Assembly: GCF_030811455.1 (NCBI RefSeq)
Contig: NZ_JAUSQU010000001.1
Coordinates: forward strand, 7,378,001 to 7,442,000
Length of the DNA: 64,000 nucleotides
From: Streptosporangium lutulentum
GTDB taxonomy: Bacteria > Actinomycetota > Actinomycetes > Streptosporangiales > Streptosporangiaceae
Direction: 5' to 3'
The notes under the pieces were generated by a model. The model was not told where the DNA came from, did no database searches, and was given only the letters and a program-made list of their open reading frames with translations. Shown here piece after piece: positions 53,052 to 61,886 of the stretch (its first letter is position 1; every line of letters starts with the position of its first letter). The position numbers were made by a program, and so were the translations under genes.

Positions 53052-54196
53052 TCGCTGATGACTGGCGGGCGGCGCGGTCCTCCGCGCCGCCCGGTCACCT
53101 CGACGCCGCCGGATACAACATCCCCAGCGACCGGGTGCACCACGCCGTCGTCGATCACCTGCGGCGCGAACGCGAGGTGGGCGGCCACCGGGCGGCTCCG
53201 GACCTCCACCCGTCCAGATCCGCGCTGGCCGCCCTGGTCGGCGCCGGCGCCGGCGACGTCGCCTTCCTGGAGAGCGGGACGGCGGCGATGGCCGCGCTGC
53301 TGGGCGGATGGCGGCTTCCGCCGGGCAGCCGGGTCGGCGTCGGCCGCACGGAGTACGGGAGCACGCTCATGCTGCTGCACCGCCTGGCGCGGCTGAGCGG
53401 CTGGAAACTCCTCGAACTGCCCGTGGACGACGACTCCCGCCTCGACCTGGACGGGCTCACGTCCCTGCTGTCCGACGGGCTGGACCTGGTCGCCCTCCCG
53501 CACATCTCCTCCCACCGCGGCGTCGTCCAGCCCGCCGCCGCGGCCGGACGGCTGTGCCACGCCGCCGGGGTGCCGCTGGTCCTCGACGTCTGCCAGTCCC
53601 TCGGCCACGTGGACGTCGGCGGCGCCGGTGCGACCGCCTACGTCGGGACCTCCCGCAAGTGGCTCGCCGGGCCCCGCGGGGTCGGATTCCTGATCGTTCC
53701 CGGCCTCGCCGAGCACGATCAGGACATGGACGCGGCGGCTCCCGCCCTCGGCGGGCACACCTGGGTGCACGGCGACCCGTCTCCCCTGGCCGGCGCGGCC
53801 CGCTACGAGACCTTCGAGGGGCCGATCGCCGCGCGGGTCGGGCTGGGCGTCGCCGTACGGGAACACCACGACCTCGGCCCCGCCGCGATCCACGCCCGCC
53901 TGGCCGAACTCGGCGTCGCGGCGCGGCGCCTCCTCGACGGGATCGGCGGCTGGCGGGCGGCCGAACCGCTCGACGAGCCGTCCGCTCTCGTCACCCTCCG
54001 GCCGCCGCCGGGCGCGGACCCCGAAGCGGCCGTCGAGAACGCCAGATCACGGGCGGCACAGGCATCCCTGCTGGTCGGCGCCGTGCCCGTCGGCAGAGCC
54101 CCTGCGGACCTGCCCACGCCCGTGTTGAGGATCTCCCCGTCTCCGGGGACGCGCCGGGAGACCCTGGACGCCCTCGCCCGCGTTCTCGATCACTGA
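53048..54196 (+). CDS. egtE: PLP-dependent ergothioneine C-S lyase EgtE
   Basis: 382 residues. Aminotransferase class V fold; it cleaves hercynylcysteine sulfoxide to ergothioneine. Markers: LDAAGYNIPSDRVHHAVVDH, VAFLESGTAAMAALLGGWRL, PHISSHRGVVQPAAAAGRLC, VLDVCQSLGHVDV, and the PLP lysine in TSRKWLAGPRGVGFLIV. Last gene of the run, coupled to egtD. Confidence 0.93.
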   Translation: MIADDWRAARSSAPPGHLDAAGYNIPSDRVHHAVVDHLRREREVGGHRAAPDLHPSRSALAALVGAGAGDVAFLESGTAAMAALLGGWRLPPGSRVGVGRTEYGSTLMLLHRLARLSGWKLLELPVDDDSRLDLDGLTSLLSDGLDLVALPHISSHRGVVQPAAAAGRLCHAAGVPLVLDVCQSLGHVDVGGAGATAYVGTSRKWLAGPRGVGFLIVPGLAEHDQDMDAAAPALGGHTWVHGDPSPLAGAARYETFEGPIAARVGLGVAVREHHDLGPAAIHARLAELGVAARRLLDGIGGWRAAEPLDEPSALVTLRPPPGADPEAAVENARSRAAQASLLVGAVPVGRAPADLPTPVLRISPSPGTRRETLDALARVLDH

Positions 54197-54640
54197 ACCG
54201 GCCGTTCGGAGAACCCCGGCGACTCCCCGCGGGGAAGGGAGTCGCCGAGTGCGCCCGCGCCGCCGAAAGCGCAGGGACCGCCCTCCCGCGGGGCTCGGAA
54301 TCCTGTTGACCAGGGCCTCTTCCGCCCTCAGCCTGAATTCATCCGAAGACCGGCGGTATCGTTCTGGGCCCGCCGGTTGTTGTCCTTTTTGGCAACCCGC
54401 CGTCAAAACCGTCGGTGGCCACCTCGCTGCCGCCCCCTCGGGCGTCTTCAGCCGGTGCCACCGCCTGTCGCGTCGGCGGCGCTGCCGCGCTCGATGGCGT
54501 TCCTCGACGGCACCCCCGTCGTCCAGCCGCTCATCGGGTCGCTCGCTTGGATCGTCGTGGGAGTAGTGACCGTGCCTGATTGTCGAACATCGCGCCACCA
54601 AGGCTCATCTCACGTCCGCACCGGCAGCCCTCATCCCCCC

Positions 54641-55750
54641 ATGACATCCCCCTCCGTGCTGACAGCCCCTCCTGAGCAGGAGGATCACGACCCTCAGGAG
54701 CAGTGGCCGCCCGGCGCCGGATCCCCGGCGGACGGCCCCTCGGCCCGGACGCCGCCGTCCGCCGTCCGCCGATGGATCCGGATCCTCATCCCCGTCGCCG
54801 TCGTCTCCGTAGCGATATGGACGCTCCGCGACAGCCTCCCGGCACCCGCGCAGATCGCCCATGCCATGCGGGAGGCCAGTACGTGGGGTCTCGCCGTCGC
54901 CCTGGCCACCTCGGTGCTGTCGGTCACCATGTTCGCCCGGCAGCAGCGAGCGCTGCTGCACGCCTACGGCGCCGCCATGAGAATGCCGCACGCCCTGGCC
55001 CTGGCCTACGCCCGCACCGCCATAGCCGCCGCCCTGCCCGCCGGATCCGCCGTCTCGGCCGCCTACGCCTTCCAGCGGTTCCGCGCCCACGGCGCGAGCC
55101 GTACCACCGCCGCGTCCGTCACCATCCTGTCCGGCACCGTCTCGGCCATCGGACTGCTGCTGCTCTACCTGGCCGGCACCGCCCTGGCCCTCGTCATCGA
55201 CCCCGCCCTGCTCGTCGACGCCCAGGGAACGCTGATCACGGGTGGAGCCCTCATCCTGCTGGCGGGAGCCATCCTGCTGGCCGGACGCCTGCGCCGGCCG
55301 AGGCCCACCTCCCGATGGTCCCGGGTGGCCACCTTCCTCGCGCCGGTCGGCACCACCTTCCGCACCGTCGCCGCCCTTCCCCGCCGCGACGCGGCGGCGG
55401 CGCTCTGTTTCGCCGTGGTCGGGTGGCTGGCCGACCTGGCCTGCCTGTACACCGCCACCGTCGCGTTCGACCTGGACGTCCACCCGGTACGGCTGGCCGC
55501 CGTCTACCTCGCCACCCAGCTGCTGCGGCAGATCCCGCTCACCCCCGGCGGCATCGGCATCATCGAGACCAGCCTCATCGCCGGGCTGACCGCCACCGGA
55601 GCGCCCGTCACGCCGGTCACGGCGGCCGTCCTGGTCTACCGGCTGCTCACCTGCTGGCTCACCCTGCCCGTCGGCGCCGCCGCCTGGGCCCTGCTGCGCC
55701 GTATCGAGCCCTCTCCTCAGCAGGCCCCGGAACCCCAGCCGGTGAGCTAG
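54641..55750 (+). CDS. Flippase-like/lysylphosphatidylglycerol synthase TM family membrane protein
   Basis: About 369 residues from ATG 54641 (weak ribosome site; start not certain). After a Pro-rich cytoplasmic start there are eight or so membrane helices with family stretches WGLAVALATSVLSVTMFARQ, ALAYARTAIAAALPAGSAVS, SGTVSAIGLLLLYLAG, and LLRQIPLTPGGIGIIETSLI (the conserved PGGIGxxE). Related proteins move lipid intermediates or form part of LPG synthases. Substrate unknown. 54,197-54,640 before it shows no convincing gene. Confidence 0.85.
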   Translation: MTSPSVLTAPPEQEDHDPQEQWPPGAGSPADGPSARTPPSAVRRWIRILIPVAVVSVAIWTLRDSLPAPAQIAHAMREASTWGLAVALATSVLSVTMFARQQRALLHAYGAAMRMPHALALAYARTAIAAALPAGSAVSAAYAFQRFRAHGASRTTAASVTILSGTVSAIGLLLLYLAGTALALVIDPALLVDAQGTLITGGALILLAGAILLAGRLRRPRPTSRWSRVATFLAPVGTTFRTVAALPRRDAAAALCFAVVGWLADLACLYTATVAFDLDVHPVRLAAVYLATQLLRQIPLTPGGIGIIETSLIAGLTATGAPVTPVTAAVLVYRLLTCWLTLPVGAAAWALLRRIEPSPQQAPEPQPVS

Positions 55751-55879
55751 TCACGGCCGTCCTCGGCCACGGCCGGTGACGAACCTCCGGGACTCGCCGC
55801 CGCGAGCAGGCCCCCGCACCGCGCGATCTCCGCGAAAGCCCAGGATCCGACGGGCTCCGCGCCCCGGCGGGACGCGCGA

Positions 55880-56149
55880 TCAGTCACCGATCGTCTGGTA
55901 GGCGGCGGTCCAGAAGTCGCGGTGGAGGCGAGGCGTGTCCACCGAGTCCATCGCCGTCTGGGTCAGCAGGATTCCGATGAGTCCTTCGGCCGGGTCGGCG
56001 TAGGCGGTGGTGCCCAGGCCGCCGTCCCAGCCGAACTGGCCCACGGACGCCAGGTCGCGGCGGTGGGTGCGGACCGCCATCCCGAAGCCGAAGCCGCCGT
56101 GCCTGCCGAAGTGGTCGCCGAAGGCGTCCTTCTCGACCCCGTGGCCAGG
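55880..56149 (-). pseudogene. Serine hydrolase (beta-lactamase family) C-terminal remnant
   Basis: The stretch GVEKDAFGDHFGRHGGFGFG, GQFGWDGGLGTTAYADPAEG, LIGILLTQTAMDS, LHRDFWTAAYQTIGD matches the end of class C beta-lactamase-like esterases. The N-terminal two thirds with the SxxK nucleophile are missing: the MFS gene's stop lies immediately upstream in the same frame. A relic left by deletion. Confidence 0.8.
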
Positions 56150-57667
56150 TCAGTCGAACGTGAGCTCTTTGGTGCGCCTGGGCATGAGCAGCATGGCGCC
56201 CACACCCAGCACGGCCACCAGGAGAAGCGCGAGGAAGATGTTGTGGGTGGCGTCGTAGAGCGCCGTGCGGACGAAGGCCACCACCGCCGGCTGTCCTCCC
56301 GCGTCCTGGCCGCCGAGCACCAGGCTCGTCGCGTCGACGCTGTCGGGCAACCGGCCGGCCACCGAGGCCGGCGGGGCGGCGAAGTGGCCGGCCAGCGTGG
56401 CGTTGGAGATGGCTCCGAAGACCGCCGCTCCGACCGCGCTGCCGATGGAGCGGCAGAACATGTTGGTCGCCGTGACGACGCCGCGACGCTCCCACCCGAC
56501 GACGGACTGGATGGCGACCATGGTCGGGCTCGACGCGAGTCCCAGCCCGGCGCCCACGACGAAGCACGCCCCCGCGACCGCCCAGATCGGGGCGCGCTGG
56601 GTGAGCAGAACACACAGGACGGCGCCGACCACGATCAGGCCACTGCCGATGAGCGCCGTGTCGCGGAAGCCGATGCGCATGTAGAGGCGTCCTGAGAAGG
56701 TCGCGGCGATGGGCCAGCCGATGGTGAGCGCGGCCAGGGCGAAGCCCGCCACCAGCGCGCCGGTGCCGAGGACGCCCTCCGCGTAGGTCGGCACGTACGA
56801 GCTGAGACCGATCATGAGCGCGCCGATGCACAGGCTGACGAGGTTGCCGCCCGTGAGCGTGCGATGGCGGAACACCCACAGCGGCAGGATGGGCTCGGCC
56901 GCTCTGCGCTCCATGAGGACGAACACGACGGCCAGGACGACGCCCATCGTGAGGATGAGCACGCTCGGAACGGATACCCAGCTCCACGCCACCCCGCCTT
57001 CGAGTAGACCAAGGATGATCAGGGAGGAACTGGCCGTGAGCAACGCCGCCCCGACGTAGTCAATCTTGTGGGAGCTCCGCTTCACCTGCTCCTTGAAGCG
57101 CCGGGCGAGCACCCAGGCGGCGATGGCGCCGAGCGGCAGGTTGATGAAGAAGATCCAGCGCCACGAGAGGTACTCGGAGAACACGCCGCCGAGCGTGGGC
57201 CCGATCACGGAGGCGGCGCCCCAGACGCTCGCGACGTAACCCTGCACGCGCGCGCGTTCCTCGACGGAGTAGAGATCGCCGACCATCGTGATGCTCATGG
57301 GCTGCACGGCTCCGGCGCCGATGCCCTGCAGCGCGCGGAAGAAGATCAGCGCCGGCATGCTCCAGGCGATACCGCACAGCACCGAACCCAGAAGGAACAC
57401 GGCGATGCCGAAGAACATCACCGGCTTGCGCCCGAAAACGTCGGCGAGCTTGCCGTAGAGGGGGACGGTCACCGCCTGGGTGAGCAGGTAGATCGAGAAA
57501 AGCCAGGGGAACTGGGAGAAACCTCCCAGATCACTGACAACCGACGGCACCGCCGTCGCGATGATCGTGCTGTCGAGTGCCACCAGGCCGGTGCAGAGCA
57601 TGATGGCGGCAAGCACCGGACCACGCTTCGACCTGAAACCGACGCCCTCCGAAGTCTCTGTCGTCAC
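56150..57667 (-). CDS. MFS multidrug exporter (EmrB/QacA, DHA2 type)
   Basis: About 505 residues from GTG 57667 (VTTETSEGVGFRSKRGPVLA; AAGGAG about 11 bases upstream). Fourteen helices. Motif D1 LDSTIIATAVPSVVSDLGGF; motif A GKLADVFGRKPVMFFG; motif C region GAASVIGPTLGGVFSEYLSW with WRWIFFINLPLG. Proton-driven efflux of drugs or toxic metabolites. Divergent from the PPOX-type gene; its 3' end meets a serine hydrolase relic. Confidence 0.95.
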   Translation of the reverse strand: MTTETSEGVGFRSKRGPVLAAIMLCTGLVALDSTIIATAVPSVVSDLGGFSQFPWLFSIYLLTQAVTVPLYGKLADVFGRKPVMFFGIAVFLLGSVLCGIAWSMPALIFFRALQGIGAGAVQPMSITMVGDLYSVEERARVQGYVASVWGAASVIGPTLGGVFSEYLSWRWIFFINLPLGAIAAWVLARRFKEQVKRSSHKIDYVGAALLTASSSLIILGLLEGGVAWSWVSVPSVLILTMGVVLAVVFVLMERRAAEPILPLWVFRHRTLTGGNLVSLCIGALMIGLSSYVPTYAEGVLGTGALVAGFALAALTIGWPIAATFSGRLYMRIGFRDTALIGSGLIVVGAVLCVLLTQRAPIWAVAGACFVVGAGLGLASSPTMVAIQSVVGWERRGVVTATNMFCRSIGSAVGAAVFGAISNATLAGHFAAPPASVAGRLPDSVDATSLVLGGQDAGGQPAVVAFVRTALYDATHNIFLALLLVAVLGVGAMLLMPRRTKELTFD

Positions 57668-57934
57668 GTGGGGTGGTTCTCCTTGCGGGCTGAGCGCGGA
57701 CATCAACGCCGGACTCACCTCGCCGGCGACGTGGCCGTCCAGCGAGAGGCAACCACCCCTCTGGCCTCGGCATTCCTCACGTAAGGGATTCACAGGAACC
57801 CGAGATGTTCGCGGGAGGCACGGAGAATCCGGCGAGGCCGGAGCGCCGCGCGAGCAGGCCGGCGACCGGCGGGAGGGCAGGGAGACACGCCCCGGTCTCC
57901 GGCCACGACGGAGCAAGTATGCTGCTCCACAATC

Positions 57935-58378
57935 ATGCCGGGCAGCTCAGAAGAGCGCCGCATCCGACTGGCTGAAGAGATCGCCGTGAAACTCACCGAA
58001 GAACTGCTCGCGCTGCTGCGACGGCCGAGCGTCTGCTATATCGCCACCACGATGGCCGACGGTTCGCCGCAGTTGACCCAGACCTGGGTCGACACCGACG
58101 GCGAGCACGTGCTGATCAACAGCGTGCAGAGCCACGTGAAGACCAGGAACATCGAGCGGGACCCGCGCGTGGCCGTCGCCGTCTCCCACCCTGACGACCC
58201 CTCGAGTTACACGCAGGTGCGCGGACGGGTGGTCGAGGTCACCACCATCGGCGCGGCCGACCACATCGAGAAGCTCGCCCAGAAATACCTCGGCAAGCCC
58301 TACCCCTGGTACGGAGGTCGCGACCAGGTGCGCGTGATCTTCGTCATCAAGCCCGAGAGGATCAGCGGCATCGGGTGA
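57935..58378 (+). CDS. PPOX-class / F420-type flavin-binding split-barrel protein
   Basis: 147 residues. Split-barrel pattern: ELLALLRRPSVCYIATTMAD then GSPQLTQTWVDTDGEHVLIN, SHVKTRNIERDPRVAVAVSH, YTQVRGRVVEVTT. This is the layout of PPOX-class F420-dependent reductases common in actinomycetes. Cofactor preference cannot be settled by eye. Divergent from the MFS exporter. Confidence 0.9.
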   Translation: MPGSSEERRIRLAEEIAVKLTEELLALLRRPSVCYIATTMADGSPQLTQTWVDTDGEHVLINSVQSHVKTRNIERDPRVAVAVSHPDDPSSYTQVRGRVVEVTTIGAADHIEKLAQKYLGKPYPWYGGRDQVRVIFVIKPERISGIG

Positions 58379-58440
58379 CGTTCCGGCCGTAGTTCGTGAT
58401 CAAGGCCGCCCGTCGTGGGGAGGCACCGCGGATGCCTCTC

Positions 58441-58490
58441 CTACGGCCGCGTCATCCGGCCTGTCCTACGGCCGCGTCATCCGGCCTGCC
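58441..58490. repeat. 25-base direct duplication at the end of the MerR gene
   Basis: CTACGGCCGCGTCATCCGGC occurs at 58441 and again at 58466, a 25-base period. The second copy runs into the MerR-type gene's stop codon region. Confidence 0.85.
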
Positions 58491-59259
58491 GGACCCGCTC
58501 CAGGTAGACGACCAGGTCGCGCATCTGGTCCACGGGCCACGGGAGCCTCTGACCGATCTGCTCGCTGTTCTCCTCCCACGTCCTTCGCGCGGCGGCCTTG
58601 GTCCGCTCGCCGTCCTCGCCTTCGCTGTGGAACCGGTTCCCCAGCGCGTCCCAGCGGCCGGCCAGGGCCCTCACCCGCGGGTCGTCGACGGGGGTGTCGT
58701 CCCGCACGTGCCGCAGGAGCTCCTCGACGAGCCCGGCCCATTCGGTCTTGGCCGCCTCGACGGCCTCCGGGCCGAGTTCGGCCCTGCGCCGGGCCAGTTG
58801 CTCCCGCTGCTCCGGCGTGAATGTGGTCTCGAACACAGAGATCATCTCCAATGTCATCATGAACTGGTCCGGATCGGGCATCGACGCGCTGTCGATCTGT
58901 CCCAGCAGCCCGTGAAGCCGGTGCGTGAGCTGCTGGATCCGTACGGCGTGCGACTCCAGCCCGTGCAACTGGGCCGTCAGCACCTCGCGCATCGCCGCCA
59001 GGTCGTCCGCGGAGTCCGCGAGGACACTCGCGATCTCCTCCAGTGACAGCCCGAGCGTCCGCAGTGCCCGCACCCGGTACAGCCGCCGCACATCGCTCTC
59101 GGTGTAGCGGCGGTGCCCCGACGCGATGCGTTCGCTCGCGCTCAGCAGGCCGATCTCGTCGTAGTGACGCAGCGCGCGCACGGTCATGCCGCTCGCCCGC
59201 GCCACCTCGCCGATACTCCATCGACGCTCGCCGTCGTCTTTCCCGATCACGTCCACCAC
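58477..59259 (-). CDS. MerR family regulator with TipA-type C-terminus
   Basis: 260 residues. N-terminal MerR HTH: RWSIGEVARASGMTVRALRH, YDEIGLLSASERIASGHRRY, SDVRRLYRVRALRTLGLSLE. The long C-terminal helical part (about 120-260; TFTPEQREQLARRRAELGPE, WAGLVEELLRHVRDDTPVDD) is like TipAS, a drug-binding domain. It likely activates a resistance gene after binding a ligand; the MFS exporter 0.8 kb away is a possible target. GTG start. Confidence 0.92.
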   Translation of the reverse strand: MVDVIGKDDGERRWSIGEVARASGMTVRALRHYDEIGLLSASERIASGHRRYTESDVRRLYRVRALRTLGLSLEEIASVLADSADDLAAMREVLTAQLHGLESHAVRIQQLTHRLHGLLGQIDSASMPDPDQFMMTLEMISVFETTFTPEQREQLARRRAELGPEAVEAAKTEWAGLVEELLRHVRDDTPVDDPRVRALAGRWDALGNRFHSEGEDGERTKAAARRTWEENSEQIGQRLPWPVDQMRDLVVYLERVRQAG

Positions 59260-59324
59260 GCTAGAACCTCCCGTCGCGGCGGGTTCAAGTCCCTGTCGGC
59301 GGAGGAGTTCTAAACTGTCCGACC

Positions 59325-60134
59325 ATGCGCTTCCCCCCGTCCGGCGCCGATTCGCGACGCCCCCTCCGGCGCCTGACCGTCCTCACCCGATGGGCGATCC
59401 TGGCGACCGCGTGCCTGACCGTCCTGTCGTCCGGAGTCGCGCAGGCCGCGCCGCCCAAGAGCCCGTTGCTGAAGACCGGCAAGCTGGCGACCACGTCGTG
59501 CCCGGAACCGCCGATCATCGACCTGGGCATCCCCCGGACGCGCGAGTACCTGACGACGGTCATGAAATGCCTTGATAAATCATGGTCCGCCCACTTCGCT
59601 CGCGCCGGGCTGAGGTTCCGCAAGCCCACGGTCCGTTTCTACGAGGAGCCCGCGCAGAAGGTGTGCGGCACCGTGCCCTGGCCCGTCAACGTGGGGGCCC
59701 TCTACTGCACGGAACGGGCCACGCTGGTGTTCCCGCTCACCGGCGACTGGATCGAGAACCGGACCGACCTGTATCCCTTCAAGATCGCGGCCCACGAGTA
59801 CGGCCACCACCTGCAGAGCCTCACCGGTGTCAGACGCGACTACGAGGCCCGCGTCCGCTCCGACCCCGCCCACCAGAACGAGCTCAACCGCCGCTACGAA
59901 CTCCAGGCGGACTGCCTGTCAGGGGTGTTCCTGGGCAGCGTGCGACGCTCTCTGCCCCGTACCGCGCAAGACTGGGAGTCGCTGTCCGACGAGCTCCGCG
60001 CCAGCGGCGACGACCCCGGCCACCGCACCCACGGCGCCGGCGCCAACCGGGTCCGCTGGTTCGATCGCGGCTACCGCGCGATCTCCCCCGCCGCCTGCGA
60101 CACCTGGACCGCCAAGCCGTCCTACGTGTCCTGA
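59325..60134 (+). CDS. Secreted neutral zinc metallopeptidase
   Basis: 269 residues. Signal peptide (WAILATACLTVLSSGVAQAA, cleavage near residue 42). Catalytic motif IAAHEYGHHLQSLTG (HExxH) near 155 and a downstream NELNRRYELQADCLSGVFLG with the third zinc ligand, as in putative neutral zinc metallopeptidases. Four cysteines may form disulfides. Exported; substrate unknown. Confidence 0.9.
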   Translation: MRFPPSGADSRRPLRRLTVLTRWAILATACLTVLSSGVAQAAPPKSPLLKTGKLATTSCPEPPIIDLGIPRTREYLTTVMKCLDKSWSAHFARAGLRFRKPTVRFYEEPAQKVCGTVPWPVNVGALYCTERATLVFPLTGDWIENRTDLYPFKIAAHEYGHHLQSLTGVRRDYEARVRSDPAHQNELNRRYELQADCLSGVFLGSVRRSLPRTAQDWESLSDELRASGDDPGHRTHGAGANRVRWFDRGYRAISPAACDTWTAKPSYVS

Positions 60135-60399
60135 TCCGCAGGACACGATCGGTGGGACAGAGCCGGGGAGCGCCGTGGCCGGTGCCACGGCGGACGGCCG
60201 GTCACGGGGCCGAGTCTGGTCTCAAGGCCGTCCATGAGAGCGGGCCGGCCCCGCGTGGGAGCCGGTCGTCGTGGCGGGTGGAAACCGGTTCCTCGACCGC
60301 CGCCCGAACAGGCCCGCACACCGAGCCACCGGCCGGCTTCACCCGCTGCGGTAGCCTCACCGTCAAGATCAATAAGCTGACGAGACGGGATGCGCATTC

Positions 60400-61488
60400 A
60401 TGGGATCGTCGCCGGACCGCTCTGACATGTCCCACGCCACACGTCTCTCCGGCTACGACACCGTCTCCACCGCCCTGGCGTTGCTGAGCGACCGGCGCCT
60501 CGGCGAGCTCGTGGACGAGGCCCCGGTCATCGCCTCCGGGGTCGGCGGCACGGCGGTGTTGCTGGACATCGAAGGCATACCGGTCTTCGCGAAACGCGTT
60601 CCCCTCACCGACCTGGAACGACGCCCGGAGAACATCAGGTCCACGGCGAACGTGTTCCGGCTCCCCACGTTCTGTCAGTACGGACTGGGGCCGGGATCGG
60701 GATTCGGCGCGTGGCGCGAGCCGGCCGTGCACACCATGACGACCAACTGGGTTCTCGGGAGGCGATCCGAGAGTTTCCCGCTGATGTACCACTGGCGGGT
60801 GCTGGAGGGGCCGCCGCCCCGGACACCGACCTCCGAGGAGCGAGCGGATCTGGCGGACACGGTCGCGTACTGGGACGGTTCGGCGGCGGTACGCGAGCGG
60901 CTTGAGGCGGTCGCGCGGGCATCGGCCGGTGTGATGCTGTTTCTCGAATACATTCCCCAGAACCTGCACGAGTGGCTGACCGCGCAGGTCGCCCTCGGTG
61001 ACGACGCCGTCGAATCGGCGCTCACCATGGTGGAGCGAAATCTGAGAGCCGGCGTCTCCTTCATGAACGCGAACGGGCTCCTGCACTTCGACGCGCATTT
61101 CGAGAACATCCTGACCGACGGCCGACGTCTCTACTTCGCGGACTTCGGCCTCGCGGTGAGCTCTCGATTCGAATTCCTGGAAGCCGAGTCCGGCTTCTTC
61201 GCGGAACACCGGGGTTACGACCGGGACTACACGGCGTCACAGTTGGTCAACTGGCTGACAACCGCGCTGAGCGGTGCGGTCGACCGGGCGGGCCGCGTCG
61301 CGTTCATGAACCGATGCGTCGACGGCGAGGACCTCCCGGGTGTTCCGGCGGCGGCCGCGGCGATCATCAAGCGCTACGCCCCGGTCGCCGTCGTCATGGG
61401 CAGGTTCTATCGGGAGTTGCAGACCGAGAGCAGGACCACTCCCTATCCGGTCGAGGAGGTCGGACGAGCCTGGGCCACGATCCGATAA
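60400..61488 (+). CDS. Protein-kinase-like phosphotransferase
   Basis: 362 residues (ATG 60400; MSHATRLSG at 60427 also possible). Kinase-fold marks: IASGVGGTAVLLDI (Gly loop), IPVFAKRVPL (Lys), LFLEYIPQNLHEWL (hinge), catalytic loop LLHFDAHFENILTDG (HxDxxxxN) and DFGLAVSSRFEFLE (DFG). It lacks a canonical activation segment of Ser/Thr kinases, so the substrate may be a protein or a small molecule. The next gene, 398 bases on, has a phosphothreonine-binding FHA domain, so a working pair is plausible. Confidence 0.82.
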   Translation: MGSSPDRSDMSHATRLSGYDTVSTALALLSDRRLGELVDEAPVIASGVGGTAVLLDIEGIPVFAKRVPLTDLERRPENIRSTANVFRLPTFCQYGLGPGSGFGAWREPAVHTMTTNWVLGRRSESFPLMYHWRVLEGPPPRTPTSEERADLADTVAYWDGSAAVRERLEAVARASAGVMLFLEYIPQNLHEWLTAQVALGDDAVESALTMVERNLRAGVSFMNANGLLHFDAHFENILTDGRRLYFADFGLAVSSRFEFLEAESGFFAEHRGYDRDYTASQLVNWLTTALSGAVDRAGRVAFMNRCVDGEDLPGVPAAAAAIIKRYAPVAVVMGRFYRELQTESRTTPYPVEEVGRAWATIR

Positions 61489-61614
61489 GACTTTCCCCGT
61501 CACGCCGACCGTGTTTTCCCGGCCGGCGCGGAACTCCTCTCGGACATGATCTCCATCGGGCGATTCGAGACGTCTGCGTTCGATCCCGTTCCCTTGGGAG
61601 GTGGCCCCTGAATG

Positions 61615-61657
61615 CAGGGGCGCCGGAGGCATCCCCCGATATGAATCAGCGCCCCTG
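61615..61657. terminator. Hairpin after the kinase-like gene
   Basis: CAGGGGCGC (61615-61623) and GCGCCCCTG (61649-61657) form a 9-base stem with a 25-base loop. Sequence from 61,660 to 61,886 has no convincing gene and probably holds the promoter of the next one. Confidence 0.5.
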
Positions 61658-61886
61658 AATGCCTTGATGTCATTGAATGCGAAGTTTGATGGCAAGGGAT
61701 TTGGGCGGGTATGGGACATTTCCCGTGGGCGTCAAGCGTGGCACGATGGGTGATCGCGTAGAGGTTCTCCGGAGTGGAGGAAAACTCTGCGATGAACCTG
61801 GTCGACCCGGAACACGATGGAACGCACAGCGCCCGTGCGATCGCCGATCGCATCGGTTCTACGACCCAGGGAAAGGGGTACGCCCC